NCBI RefSeq assembly: GCF_000733125.1
Contig: NZ_JPHU01000019.1
Span: 1-36,623 of the forward strand
Source: Parvularcula oceani
GTDB lineage: Bacteria; Pseudomonadota; Alphaproteobacteria; Caulobacterales; Parvularculaceae
Reading direction: 5' to 3'
Length of the DNA: 36,623 bases
The translations under genes and the position numbers were made by a program. A model generated the notes under the pieces. It did no database searches and was not told the DNA's origin. It was given only the letters and a program-made list of their open reading frames with translations. The stretch's first letter is position 1, and each line of letters starts with the position of its first letter. Below, one piece after another: positions 14,952 through 23,119 of this stretch.

Positions 14952-16043
14952 TCACACTTCGTAGGGGGCAGCGTCCGATTCTTTTAGCGTGAGTCCGAGT
15001 CCGGCGGCATCGGGCGGAGCGGCGCGACCACCATGCGTTAAAGGTGCACCATCCAAGAGCATGCGCTCGATCCGGCAATGATCGTGGAACCATTCCAGAT
15101 GCACCGCATTGCGGGCGGCGCAGCAGGCATGCACGTGGAGGGACGGCGCGCAGTGGGCCGAAAGCGGCAGGTGGTGGGCCGCCGTCAGCGCATCGGCCTG
15201 CTTAAAGCCCGAAAAGCCGCCGCAGCGCGTCGCGTCGGCCTGCAGGACATCCACTGCCTGCGCTTCCAGCATCCGGCGGAAATACCAGGCGCTATAGCCG
15301 TATTCGCCGGCGGCGATGGTCATGCCGGGCGGCCCTTGCTCGCGAACCGTCCGGAGCCCGTCCAGATCGTCCGAAGTCACGGGTTCCTCAAACCAGGTGA
15401 CGCCCTGATCGGCGAAGGCCGCCCCCTGCGCCAGCGCAGTCTTCGGCGTGTGGGCGCCGTTCGCGTCGACGAAGAGTTCGCAACTGTCTCCGATGGCCGC
15501 GCGTGCCGCTTCGACCCTCGCCCGATCCCGCGCGGGTTCGCGGCCGACCTTCATCTTCACCGCGAAGAGACCCTCGGCCGCCCACGCGGAGAGCTGACGG
15601 CAGAGCGTCTCGTCGTCATAGCTGGTGAAGCCGCCGGAGCCGTAGGCCGCGATATCCGGGCGTGCACGGCCCAGAAGGTCCGCGACGGGCAGACCGAGGA
15701 GCCGGGCCTTCAGGTCCCACAGCGCAATATCGACTGCCGAAATCGCCATGGCCGCGATGCCGGGCCGGCCAACATTGCGCACGGCGGTATCCATCGCGGC
15801 GCCGATAGCGGGAATGTCCAGGGCGGTCCTGCCCTTCACCGCCTCGGCCAGCACCCCGTCGACGAGCTGCGCGGCGGCGGGCGCAGCATAGCTGTAGCCG
15901 AAGCCGGTCTCGCCACCGGCCTCGATCCAGACGCAGACCATGCCGGTGGAGGACCATTCTATCGTCCCGTCCGATTCCGGCGCATCGGTCGGGATGACAT
16001 AGGCCGCCGTCCGGACATCCGTGATCGGCGCCTCGGGGCGCAT
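14952..16043 (-). CDS. Enolase-superfamily enzyme (mandelate racemase/muconate lactonizing type)
   Basis: The 363-residue protein has the N-terminal capping domain (to about 125) and a TIM barrel. Catalytic and metal positions are visible: K163/K165 ('AVKMKVG'), D193 ('FVDANGA'), E219 ('WFEEPV'), E247 ('AAGEYG'), D270 ('LQADATRCGGFSG') and H297 ('LSAHCAP'). The KxK and His-Asp pair indicate an MR-subgroup acid-sugar dehydratase or racemase. The substrate is unknown. The start shares a base with the stop of the thiamine-diphosphate enzyme (TGATG), so both are made from one transcript and may handle the same sugar-acid or 2-keto-acid pathway. The stop is 88 bp before ctaG. Confidence 0.88.
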   Translation of the reverse strand: MRPEAPITDVRTAAYVIPTDAPESDGTIEWSSTGMVCVWIEAGGETGFGYSYAAPAAAQLVDGVLAEAVKGRTALDIPAIGAAMDTAVRNVGRPGIAAMAISAVDIALWDLKARLLGLPVADLLGRARPDIAAYGSGGFTSYDDETLCRQLSAWAAEGLFAVKMKVGREPARDRARVEAARAAIGDSCELFVDANGAHTPKTALAQGAAFADQGVTWFEEPVTSDDLDGLRTVREQGPPGMTIAAGEYGYSAWYFRRMLEAQAVDVLQADATRCGGFSGFKQADALTAAHHLPLSAHCAPSLHVHACCAARNAVHLEWFHDHCRIERMLLDGAPLTHGGRAAPPDAAGLGLTLKESDAAPYEV

Positions 16044-17809
16044 CAGGCCGTGACGGCCTTGAAGGTCTGCCAGAGGATGCCGCCTGCATGCGGATCGCCC
16101 TTGAGAAGGGCTTCGGCATAGCTCTTGGCCTGCTTGGGCGAGACATGCGGGGGCAAAGTGGGGACGTCCGGATCGGTATGGGCGTCGATGACGAAGGGCC
16201 GGTCCGCCGAGAGCGCCCGGTCCCAGGCGGCACCGAGCTCATTGGGGTCCGTGACGGTCACGCCGTCCAAGCCGAGCGAGCGGGCATAGCCTGCGTAATC
16301 GAAGCCCGGCACGTCCTGCGTTTCGGGTACGCTCGGCGAGCCGCCCATGACGCGCAGTTCCCAAGTCACCTGGTTCAGGTCGCGATTGTTCAGAACGGCG
16401 ACGACGAGGCGCGGATCATCCCATTCCTTCCAGTATTTCGCGATCGTGCCGAGCGCATTGTTGCCGAGCATCTGCATTGCGCCGTCACCGACAAAGGCAA
16501 CGGCCACCCGGTCGGGGAAGGCGAATTTCGCCGCCGTCGCGTAGGGAACGCCGGGGCACATGGTCGCCAGCGTCCCCGACAGCGACCCCTTCATCCCTTC
16601 GCGGATCCTGATGCCGCGCGCGTACCAGTTCGCCGACGAGCCGGAATCGGCCGAGAGGATCGTGCGGTCGGGAAGGCGGGGCGAGGCTTCGAGGAAGACG
16701 CGTTCGGGGTGGATGGGATCGGCCTCGCCATGGCCGCGATCCGCGACCGTCTCCCACCAGTCCTCGACGCGCTTCTCGATCTTCTCGCGCCAGCGGCGCC
16801 GATCCTTCTTTTCGAGAAGCGGCAGGAGCGCGCGCAGCGTCGCGTCGGCGTCGCCGGTCAGCGGCACGTCCGCGGGATAGCGCATGGACAGCATTTTCGG
16901 ATCGAGATCGATCTGCACGCATTTCGCCTGCCCCTCTTTCGGCAGGAACTCCGAATAGGGGAAGCGCGACCCCACGATCAGCAGGGTGTCGCAATGGCGC
17001 ATCATCCAGTCCGATGCCTCGGTGCCCAAGAGCCCGATGGACCCCGTGACGAATGGAAGGTCGTCGGGCAGCACCGCCTTTCCGAGCAGCGCCTTGGCGA
17101 CGCCCGCGCCGAGGGCCTCGGCGGTCTGGGCGAGGGCGGGACCGGCCTCGAGCGCGCCCGCGCCCGCCAGGATCGCGACCTTCTCGCCTTCGTTCAGGAT
17201 GCGGGCTGCCGCCTCGAGATCCTCGCGCTGCGGCACGATGCGCGGCGCGCGGAAGCCGATCCCCGAATGGACCGTGCCATGCGCATGGGGCGGCGTCTCG
17301 ACCGCCTTCTCTTCCTGCACGTCATTGGGAAAGATCAGGGTCGTGACGGTCTTCTCGGCGGCGGCGATGCGCATGCTGCGGTCGATGAGATGCCGCGTCT
17401 GCGCGGGCACCATGCAGGTGTGGACGTATTCGCCGGCGACGTCCTTGAAGAGCGAATTGAGGTCGACTTCCTGCTGGTAGCTGCCGCCGAGGGCGGCGCG
17501 CGCCTGCTGGCCGACGATGGCGAGGACCGGTTGGTGGTCGAGCTTGGCATCGTAGAGGCCGTTGAGGAGGTGGATCGCACCGGGCCCCGAAGTCGCGAGG
17601 CAGACCCCGACCTCTCCGGTCCATTTGGCGTGTGCGCAAGCCATGAAGGCGGCTTCTTCCTCGTGCCGGGTCTGGACGAAGTCGATCTTGTCGTCCCGCC
17701 CGAGCGCCGCGACGAGACCCCCGATGCCGTCGCCCGGATAGCCGAAAATGCGCCGCACACCCCAATCGTGCAGGCGTTCGAGGATATAATCGCCGACTGT
17801 CTTGGACAT
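16043..17809 (-). CDS. Thiamine-diphosphate enzyme (pyruvate oxidase/acetolactate synthase-like)
   Basis: This 588-residue protein has the three-domain POX/AHAS fold. The N-terminal pyrimidine domain contains the activating Glu E50 ('QTRHEEEAAF'). A central nucleotide-fold domain spans about 195-330. The C-terminal domain carries the Mg-ThDP motif from GDG (441-443, 'AFVGDGAMQM') to NN (474-475, 'AVLNNRD'). It resembles the cytosolic 'thiamine pyrophosphate-requiring' enzymes related to B. subtilis YdaP, a stress-induced pyruvate oxidase. ATG-ATG occurs at 17812/17809; the GGAG site is 6 nt from the second, which is used here. A general-stress-type promoter lies upstream. The reaction is probably decarboxylation of pyruvate or another 2-keto acid. 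The substrate is not certain. Confidence 0.88.
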   Translation of the reverse strand: MSKTVGDYILERLHDWGVRRIFGYPGDGIGGLVAALGRDDKIDFVQTRHEEEAAFMACAHAKWTGEVGVCLATSGPGAIHLLNGLYDAKLDHQPVLAIVGQQARAALGGSYQQEVDLNSLFKDVAGEYVHTCMVPAQTRHLIDRSMRIAAAEKTVTTLIFPNDVQEEKAVETPPHAHGTVHSGIGFRAPRIVPQREDLEAAARILNEGEKVAILAGAGALEAGPALAQTAEALGAGVAKALLGKAVLPDDLPFVTGSIGLLGTEASDWMMRHCDTLLIVGSRFPYSEFLPKEGQAKCVQIDLDPKMLSMRYPADVPLTGDADATLRALLPLLEKKDRRRWREKIEKRVEDWWETVADRGHGEADPIHPERVFLEASPRLPDRTILSADSGSSANWYARGIRIREGMKGSLSGTLATMCPGVPYATAAKFAFPDRVAVAFVGDGAMQMLGNNALGTIAKYWKEWDDPRLVVAVLNNRDLNQVTWELRVMGGSPSVPETQDVPGFDYAGYARSLGLDGVTVTDPNELGAAWDRALSADRPFVIDAHTDPDVPTLPPHVSPKQAKSYAEALLKGDPHAGGILWQTFKAVTA

Positions 17810-17927
17810 CATGCTCTCCGATATTCTGGTGCGTGGAACCGTTCGGCCTGCCACACCGGCCAACTTCGCGGGGCGCATGCGGGCAGCCCCGGCCGCACCC
17901 TCCGGCGGTGCGACAATCTATCCACGC

Positions 17928-17952
17928 AACACACGCAAGACGGGCCGGTTCC
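17928..17952 (-). promoter_or_regulatory. Possible EcfG-type general stress promoter
   Basis: On the minus strand GGAAC (17952-17948) is followed after 17 bp by GTT (17930-17928), close to the alphaproteobacterial EcfG consensus GGAAC-N16/17-cGTT. It faces the thiamine-diphosphate enzyme and lies about 120 bp before its ATG. The rest of the 341-bp gap between this gene and the divergent 18151 gene holds no recognisable feature. Confidence 0.45.
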
Positions 17953-18150
17953 GCATCCGCCGCAAGCGGCGGGAGCCACTTCTGCAGGCGCAGCAGGTGA
18001 AACTTTCCCCTCGCGACCGCGTTAGCGGCCCGAACAGGCAGGATGTCGCAGGCAGTCGGAGAGCCAAGCGGGAAGCATGATCGCAAAGAGCGGAGATCGC
18101 GCGGATGCAGGCGCCTTGCCGGTGACCGTGAGGCGAAAAGGTGCCCGCGC

Positions 18151-19125
18151 ATGAGTGCGCGGCAAGCCGCCCACCGCGAGCGTGGATCTCGCAGCATCGG
18201 CCTCGACGCCGTCGCGGCGGGAGGTGTGATAGCACTGGTCGCGGCCTTCGCCATCGGCTCCGCCCTCAGGCCGGAACGCAAATCCGATCCCGTCCATCGG
18301 CGCGCGACCCGCAAGGCCCGCGACGGCGCCGCGATCTTGGGGGCCAGCGTGCTGATGGACAGCGCGATGGAGCATTTCCGCGGCGGCTTTCACAACCGGG
18401 CGATGGTCCTCGCGCCGGCGACCGCCGCGGCTTCGATCGCCGCATCGCTCGCGGAACCGCGCCCCGACCGCACCGGGCGTCTGCCTCGCCTGGGACATGC
18501 CCTGAGCTTCGCGGTCGGCGCTGCGGGGCTGGGCTTCCACTTCTACAACGTCACCAAGCGGCCGGGCGGGCTGTCCTGGAACAATCTTTTCTACGCTGCG
18601 CCCCTCGGCGCGCCGGGGGCTCTCGCCATTTCAGGGCTGCTGGGACTGACCTCCGAAGCGCTGTCCATAGCTCCGGTCGACGGAAATCGGACAGGGAACG
18701 AGGCGCTCGCATGGAGCCTGCCGGAGGCGGGGCGCGGGCTCGCGCTGGCCACGGGTGGCTCGCTCCTCGTGACGGCGGCCGAGGCGGGGCTCCTGCATTT
18801 CCGAGGCGCCTTCCACAACCCGGCCATGTGGCTGCCGGTCACCGTGCCGCCCGCGACCGGCCTTTTCCTGATCGGCGAGGCGGCCAATCCGACCGATTCG
18901 GGCCGGGAGGTCACCCGCTGGGCGGCACGCGGCGTGGCAGTGCTGGGCGTCGTGGGAACGGCCTTCCACGTCTGGGGCGTCCATCGGAACATGGGCGGCT
19001 GGCACAATTGGCGGCAGACGAGCCTTGCGGGCCCGCCGACTCCCGCGCCGATCAGCTTCACCGGCCTGGCGATGGCCGGGCTCGCAGCGCTCGACGCCCT
19101 TGGAAGTGAGGAGCGATCTTCATGA
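18151..19125 (+). CDS. Polytopic membrane protein with a duplicated HFRGxFHNxAM domain
   Basis: I do not recognise a named family. The 324-residue protein has about eight hydrophobic segments and an internal duplication. 'HFRGGFHNRAM' (75-85), 'GLGFHFYNV' (127-135) and 'GGLSWNN' (139-145) recur as 'HFRGAFHNPAM' (216-226), 'GTAFHVWGV' (269-277) and 'GGWHNW' (282-287), with nearly equal spacing. The repeated His residues inside or next to helices could bind heme or a metal. The stop overlaps the subunit-3-like gene by ATGA, and that gene overlaps the GMC flavoprotein by GTGA, so all three are one translational unit. It may be the membrane anchor or electron acceptor of that dehydrogenase. The ATG at 18151 is chosen over a longer open frame whose first residues look non-coding. 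Confidence 0.8.
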   Translation: MSARQAAHRERGSRSIGLDAVAAGGVIALVAAFAIGSALRPERKSDPVHRRATRKARDGAAILGASVLMDSAMEHFRGGFHNRAMVLAPATAAASIAASLAEPRPDRTGRLPRLGHALSFAVGAAGLGFHFYNVTKRPGGLSWNNLFYAAPLGAPGALAISGLLGLTSEALSIAPVDGNRTGNEALAWSLPEAGRGLALATGGSLLVTAAEAGLLHFRGAFHNPAMWLPVTVPPATGLFLIGEAANPTDSGREVTRWAARGVAVLGVVGTAFHVWGVHRNMGGWHNWRQTSLAGPPTPAPISFTGLAMAGLAALDALGSEERSS

Positions 19126-19751
19126 CCGACGACAGGTTCGATTCTCCCTATCCGCGCTACGACGTGCTCGAGAAGTGGGATACGCCCTCGTACAACGATC
19201 AGACGCGGGAAGCCCTCGCCAAGCGGATGGACGAGGTGCCCCCGCGCCGCTTCTTCACCGCTGCGGAATTCACCACGCTTCAAGCTGTTTGCGCGCGGGT
19301 CGTGCCGCAGCCTGGGCGTGCGGCCCCCGTGCCCATCGCCCCCTTTATCGACAGCGACCTTCACGCCGGGCGCGGAACGGGCACCCGCTATGCCGCAATG
19401 CCCGATGACCGGACGGCATGGCGGCAGGGAATGGCCGCGATCGACGCGGAGGCGAAGGCGCGGCACGGCTCGACCTTCGCCGAACTGGCTGACGCGCAGC
19501 AGGATAGCATTCTGTCCGCGATCAATCAGGGCGAATGCGCCGCCTCCGGAGCATGGCGGGACCTGCCGGCGCAGGACTTCTTCCGCAAGCTGCTCCTGAA
19601 ATGGATCGTGTCGGTGTACTATGTCCATCCGGCCGCGATGAGCGAGATCGGCTATGGCGGTCCGGCCTCGCCGCGCGGCTATGTCCGTCTCGGTCCGAAC
19701 GAGGCCGACCCGTGGGAGGCGCCGCTCTCGGAAAAGGGGGCGCGGCAGTGA
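19122..19751 (+). CDS. Gluconate 2-dehydrogenase subunit 3-like protein
   Basis: The 209-residue protein contains the family core ('RRFFTAAEFTTLQAVCARVV' and 'FFRKLLLKWIVSVYYVHPAA', then 'EIGYGGPASPRGYVRLGP'). Subunit 3 proteins pair with GMC-type flavoproteins and usually carry a Tat signal that exports the complex. Here the N-terminus ('MTDDRFDSPYPRYDVLEK') has no signal peptide or twin-arginine motif, which suggests a cytoplasmic complex. It overlaps both neighbours by four bases. The role is probably to stabilise the flavoprotein or hold it on the membrane protein encoded just upstream. Confidence 0.85.
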   Translation: MTDDRFDSPYPRYDVLEKWDTPSYNDQTREALAKRMDEVPPRRFFTAAEFTTLQAVCARVVPQPGRAAPVPIAPFIDSDLHAGRGTGTRYAAMPDDRTAWRQGMAAIDAEAKARHGSTFAELADAQQDSILSAINQGECAASGAWRDLPAQDFFRKLLLKWIVSVYYVHPAAMSEIGYGGPASPRGYVRLGPNEADPWEAPLSEKGARQ

Positions 19752-21418
19752 GCGGGCGGGTGAGCGTTCTGGACGATGCGGCCGAGCTGCGCCCGCGCGC
19801 GGTATCGGGGCGAGCGCCCGACGTCTTCAGCCGCGAGGACTGCGTGCCCATGGCCCAGTTCCGCGACGAGGAGGAAGTGGACTTCGCCATCGTCGGAACC
19901 GGCTGCGGCGGCGGCGTCTTGGCGGCCAAGCTGGCGGAGGCGGGCGGATCGGTCGTCGCCTTCGATGCCGGGCCGTTCTTCCGTCCACTTGCGGATTTCG
20001 CCTCGGACGAGCGCGAGCAGGAGAAGCTCTACTGGCTCGAGGAGCGGATTTCGGATGGCGAGAATCCGATCGAGCTCGGCTCCAACAATTCGGGCCGCTG
20101 CGTCGGCGGCTCGACCGTCCACTTCCAGATGGTCGCGCTGCGCTTCCGGCCCGAATGGTTCCAAGCCCGCACGAAGCTCGGCTACGGCGCTGATTGGCCC
20201 GTCGATTGGCGCGAGATGTGGCGCTATTACGAGGAGGTCGAGAAGGCCTGCTCGATTTCCGGGCCGATCCGCTATCCCTGGGGGCCGAAGCGCGGGCGCT
20301 ATCCCTACCGTGCGCATGAAGTGAACGCGGCCGGTCTCGTTCTGGCCCGCGGCGCCGAGGCGCTCGGGATCGACTGGGCGCCGACGCCGCTCTGCACCCT
20401 GTCGGCCCCGCACGGAAAATCGCCGCCCTGCGTCTATCGCGGCATGTGCAAGATCGGCTGCTCGACGAATGCCAAACAGAGCGTGCTCGTCACCTATATT
20501 CCCCGCGCGCTGGCCGCAGGCGCGGAGATCCGCGACCTCGCCACGGTCGGCCGGATCGAGACGGATCGCTGGGGCCGCGCCACGGGCGTCGCCTATTTCC
20601 GCGAGGGACGCTGGCGGTTCCAGAAGGCGCGCCACGTCATCGTCGCGGGCTATTCGATCGAGACGCCGCGCCTCCTCCTCAATTCGCACAGCGCGCGGCA
20701 TCCGGACGGCCTCGCCAACAGCTCCGGCCTCGTCGGCCGGCACCTCATGGTGCACAGCAATCACGCGGTCTGGGCCGAGTTCGACGAGGAGATCCGCTGG
20801 TACAAGGGCCCGCCCTCCATGGCGTGCTGCGAGCACTGGAACTATGCCGATGACGATCCGACCAAGGATTTCGACGGCGGCTATGCCTTCATGAGCCAAG
20901 GGCCGCTGCCGAGCGACTTCGCAACCAGCATCGTCACCAACTCCGGCGAGTTCGGCATGGATCTTCGCGCGCGCATGGCGAAGTACAACCGCATGGCAGG
21001 CCTGAAGATGGTCGGCGAGACCATGCCGCAGGCGGACAATCGCGTCACCCTCTCGGAGGGGAAGGATGACCTCGGCCTGCCGCGCCCGCGCGTCACCTTC
21101 GGCTACTGCGACAACGACAAGCGACTCTATGCCCATGCGCTCGACTTCATGGGCCGGATGATCGAAGCGGCCGAGGGCAAGAATCGCTTCGAGACGGAGG
21201 GGACCGCGCATCTGATGGGGGGGTGTCGGATGGGAGAAGACCCAAAGACCTCAGTAGTCAACGCGGACGGGCGAAGCTGGGACGTGCCGAACCTCTGGGT
21301 CTGCGACGGGTCGCTGATGCCGACCGGGGGAGGGGTGAACCCGTCCATGACGATTCTCGCCAATGCCGCCCGGATCGCGGACCGGATGATCGCTGCTGGG
21401 CGCCGCGGCGAGGTGTGA
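19748..21418 (+). CDS. GMC-family FAD oxidoreductase
   Basis: This 556-residue protein starts at a GTG overlapping the previous stop. The FAD dinucleotide fold is 'FAIVGTGCGGGVLAAKLAEA' (GxGxxG at 50-55), with the ribose-binding acid D73 ('VAFDAGP'). 'NSGRCVGGSTVHFQM' is the second GMC signature region. A Cys-rich stretch 'CVYRGMCKIGCSTNAKQS' is typical of the dehydrogenase branch. The catalytic His is H488 ('AHLMGGCRMG'), with N531 in 'GGVNPSMT'. It should oxidise an alcohol or sugar and pass electrons on rather than use oxygen. No Tat or Sec signal is present. The acceptor is probably reached through the co-translated membrane protein at 18151. Confidence 0.9.
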   Translation: MSGRVSVLDDAAELRPRAVSGRAPDVFSREDCVPMAQFRDEEEVDFAIVGTGCGGGVLAAKLAEAGGSVVAFDAGPFFRPLADFASDEREQEKLYWLEERISDGENPIELGSNNSGRCVGGSTVHFQMVALRFRPEWFQARTKLGYGADWPVDWREMWRYYEEVEKACSISGPIRYPWGPKRGRYPYRAHEVNAAGLVLARGAEALGIDWAPTPLCTLSAPHGKSPPCVYRGMCKIGCSTNAKQSVLVTYIPRALAAGAEIRDLATVGRIETDRWGRATGVAYFREGRWRFQKARHVIVAGYSIETPRLLLNSHSARHPDGLANSSGLVGRHLMVHSNHAVWAEFDEEIRWYKGPPSMACCEHWNYADDDPTKDFDGGYAFMSQGPLPSDFATSIVTNSGEFGMDLRARMAKYNRMAGLKMVGETMPQADNRVTLSEGKDDLGLPRPRVTFGYCDNDKRLYAHALDFMGRMIEAAEGKNRFETEGTAHLMGGCRMGEDPKTSVVNADGRSWDVPNLWVCDGSLMPTGGGVNPSMTILANAARIADRMIAAGRRGEV

Positions 21419-21500
21419 GGCGCCGTGACGGCTTCGGGAGGAGATGCGCTGCGGCCCGCGACAACGCCTCGCTATGCCCCGATCGGGGACTATGCGCTGA

Positions 21501-21716
21501 TTGGGGACACGGCGCCGCGAGCGGCAGATCGAGGGCATCGAGCGGGCGAAGGCGCGCGGCGTCTACAAGGGGCGCAAGGTCAAGGCCGATGCGAGTGAGA
21601 TCCGCCGCCTGCGCCACGAGGAGGGGATGCGGCCAACCGAGATCGCGGGCCGGCTCGGCATCAGCCGGACCACCGTGTGGCGGGCGCTGCGGGAGGACGA
21701 TCATCATCCGACCTAA
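21501..21716 (+). pseudogene. Serine resolvase C-terminal tail (copy 1)
   Basis: Only the final 71 residues of a Tn3/Hin-type resolvase remain: 'RRERQIEGIERAKARGVYKG' and the HTH 'MRPTEIAGRLGISRTTVWRA'. The catalytic domain, including the active Ser, is absent. It begins 82 bp after the GMC gene stop and has no start codon of its own beyond a chance TTG. The same segment recurs at 22858. Confidence 0.85.
21512..21688 (+). repeat. 177-bp direct repeat, copy 1
   Basis: This segment matches 22858-23034 along its full 177 bases with roughly ten or eleven substitutions and no gaps. Both copies encode the resolvase DNA-binding tail. They enclose the HigB-like/XRE toxin-antitoxin genes and could recombine to delete them. 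Confidence 0.88.
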
Positions 21717-21717
21717 T

Positions 21718-21752
21718 TATAGCCTAGACATTATATAGCTTAGAGCCTATAT
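21718..21752 (+). promoter_or_regulatory. AT-rich operator/promoter of the HigB-like module
   Basis: The stretch is strikingly AT-rich for this genome. ATAGCCTAGA (21718) and ATAGCTTAGA (21735) are direct repeats 17 bp apart. ATATAG (21733-21738) and CTATAT (21747-21752) form an inverted pair just before the GTG start. This is the usual place for autoregulation by the toxin-antitoxin complex. The -10 box cannot be singled out. Confidence 0.5.
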
Positions 21753-21758
21753 CATGTT

Positions 21759-22106
21759 GTGAATCGGACGGTTCTGGAACATCCCGCATTCGCGGACGAG
21801 CGTGGAGAGTTGCCCGAGGCGGTCTCGGATAAGCTCGACGCCATGCTGCTGGTGCTTGAGCAGGCCGGTCCCGAGCTTGGCCGACCTTGGGCGGACAGGC
21901 TGAACGCCTCCGTTTTCGCGAACATGAAGGAGTTGCGGTTCAGACTCGATGGTGTGTGGCGGTTCGCTTTTGCGTTCGATCATGACCGCAATGCTGTCGT
22001 GCTCGTCGGTGGCGACAAGGAAGGTCAAAACCAGAAGCGGTTCTACAAGCGGCTGATCGCGACGGCCGACGAGCGGTTCGGCGAGTGGCTAGCCGCTGGA
22101 GATTGA
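21759..22106 (+). CDS. RelE/HigB-like toxin (Gp49-like, DUF891)
   Basis: The 115-residue protein carries the family core 'ANMKELRFRLDGVWRFAFAF' and 'VVLVGGDKEGQNQKRFYKRL'. These are typical of the phage Gp49-like branch of RelE/HigB mRNA interferases. It starts at GTG, since the ATG five bases upstream runs straight into a stop. The antitoxin gene follows after a short gap, in the toxin-first order typical of HigBA. The likely activity is ribosome-dependent mRNA cleavage. The module lies between two resolvase tails. Confidence 0.87.
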   Translation: MNRTVLEHPAFADERGELPEAVSDKLDAMLLVLEQAGPELGRPWADRLNASVFANMKELRFRLDGVWRFAFAFDHDRNAVVLVGGDKEGQNQKRFYKRLIATADERFGEWLAAGD

Positions 22107-22122
22107 GAGGAAGGTGGCTGAG

Positions 22123-22509
22123 ATGACCAAGCTAAAGAAAGCGGACTTCCGACCTGCTCGTGAGCGCATCGATGCGCTGCCTGTAGAGCGCCGCAAGCGG
22201 GTCGAGGCGGACGCGCACGCGACGCTTGAGACGCTCCACCTGGCGCAGATCCGCAAGGCCCTATCGATCACGCAAGCTGAGCTCTCTGAGCGGACAGGCG
22301 TGGCGCAGGGTGACATCTCCCGCTTAGAACGCGCTGAGCTGGCCGCGACGAAGATCGGCACGCTCGAGCGCTACGTGCGTGGCATGGGAGGCAGTCTACG
22401 TGTCGTTGCTGACTTCCCCGACGGGACGGTCGCTCGCATTCCTCTGCGACACGGCCAGCTCGTCAAATCCCGTGTCGAGGCCTCGAATGAAGAAAACCAA
22501 ACGGTGTAA
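22123..22509 (+). CDS. XRE-family antitoxin of the HigB-like toxin
   Basis: The protein is 128 residues from the ATG at 22123; a GTG at 22114 would add three. The AGGAAG site sits 9 nt before the ATG and only 1 nt before the GTG, so the ATG is favoured. The helix-turn-helix is 'LSITQAELSERTGVAQGDIS' followed by 'RLERAELAATKIGTLERYV'. The C-terminal 'GGSLRVVADFPDG' is the usual tail of these antitoxins. It should bind and neutralise the toxin and repress the operator at 21718-21752. Confidence 0.88.
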   Translation: MTKLKKADFRPARERIDALPVERRKRVEADAHATLETLHLAQIRKALSITQAELSERTGVAQGDISRLERAELAATKIGTLERYVRGMGGSLRVVADFPDGTVARIPLRHGQLVKSRVEASNEENQTV

Positions 22510-22546
22510 GCGCGAGCCTGAATGTCGGATCGAAGGAGTACGCTGA

Positions 22547-23080
22547 CACCTGCAGCGCGAGGCGCTGAAGGCGGCCGGCTGCACCGTCATCCGCGAGGAG
22601 AAGGTCTCCGGCACCTCGCGGCAGGGCAGGGACGAGCTTCGGATCCTTCTCGACTTCGTCCGTGAGGGCGACGCGCTTGTCGTGACGCGCGTGGACCGGC
22701 TCGCGCGGTCGATCGGCGATCTGCAGGACGTGGTGCGGGAGCTCCGCACCAAGGGCGCGAGCCTTCAGGCGACCGAGCAGCCAATCGACACCTCCACGGC
22801 GGCCGGCAAAGCCTTCCTCGACATGCTGGGGGTGTTCGCCGAGTTCGAGACCAACCTGCGCCGCGAGCGGCAGATCGAGGGGATCGAGCGGGCGAAGGCG
22901 CGCGGCATCTACAAGGGACGCAAGGTCAAAGCCGATACCGGTGAGATCCGCCGCCTGCGCCACGAGGAGGGGCTGCGGCCAACCGAGATCGCGAGCCGGC
23001 TCGGCATCAGCCGGACCACCGTGTGGCGGGCGCTTAATGCCAGAGCCACGTCAGAGGTTCGGACTGCTATTGCGGACTGA
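22547..23080 (+). pseudogene. Serine resolvase lacking its N-terminus (copy 2)
   Basis: The open frame picks up at 'LQREALKAAGCTVIREEKVSG' (22550), directly after an in-frame TGA. It runs through 'VVTRVDRLARSIGDLQDVV', 'GKAFLDMLGVFAEFETNLRR' and the HTH tail. About the first 20 residues, with the catalytic Ser motif (YxRVST), are missing. It may be the larger half of a gene whose tail was duplicated at 21512. It is inactive as a recombinase. Confidence 0.88.
22858..23034 (+). repeat. 177-bp direct repeat, copy 2
   Basis: This is the partner of 21512-21688 and lies in the same orientation, 1346 bp away. It is in its native context inside the longer resolvase fragment. The other copy is therefore probably the duplicated one. 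Confidence 0.88.
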
Positions 23081-23119
23081 GGCGACAAGGTTCATATTCT
23101 TCCCTGAAGAGGAGCAAAT

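Noticed and set aside
16088-18025. A 645-codon plus-strand frame opposite the thiamine-diphosphate enzyme
   Set aside because: The minus-strand protein has complete catalytic motifs, while this frame has none and unnatural composition.
19679-21211. A 510-codon minus-strand frame opposite the GMC oxidoreductase
   Set aside because: Antisense shadow; the plus-strand frame has the FAD and catalytic motifs.
21477-21488. Perfect palindrome CCCCGATCGGGG after the GMC gene
   Set aside because: It has no loop and no T-tract, so it is unlikely to act as a terminator. Palindromes of this size are common at this GC content.
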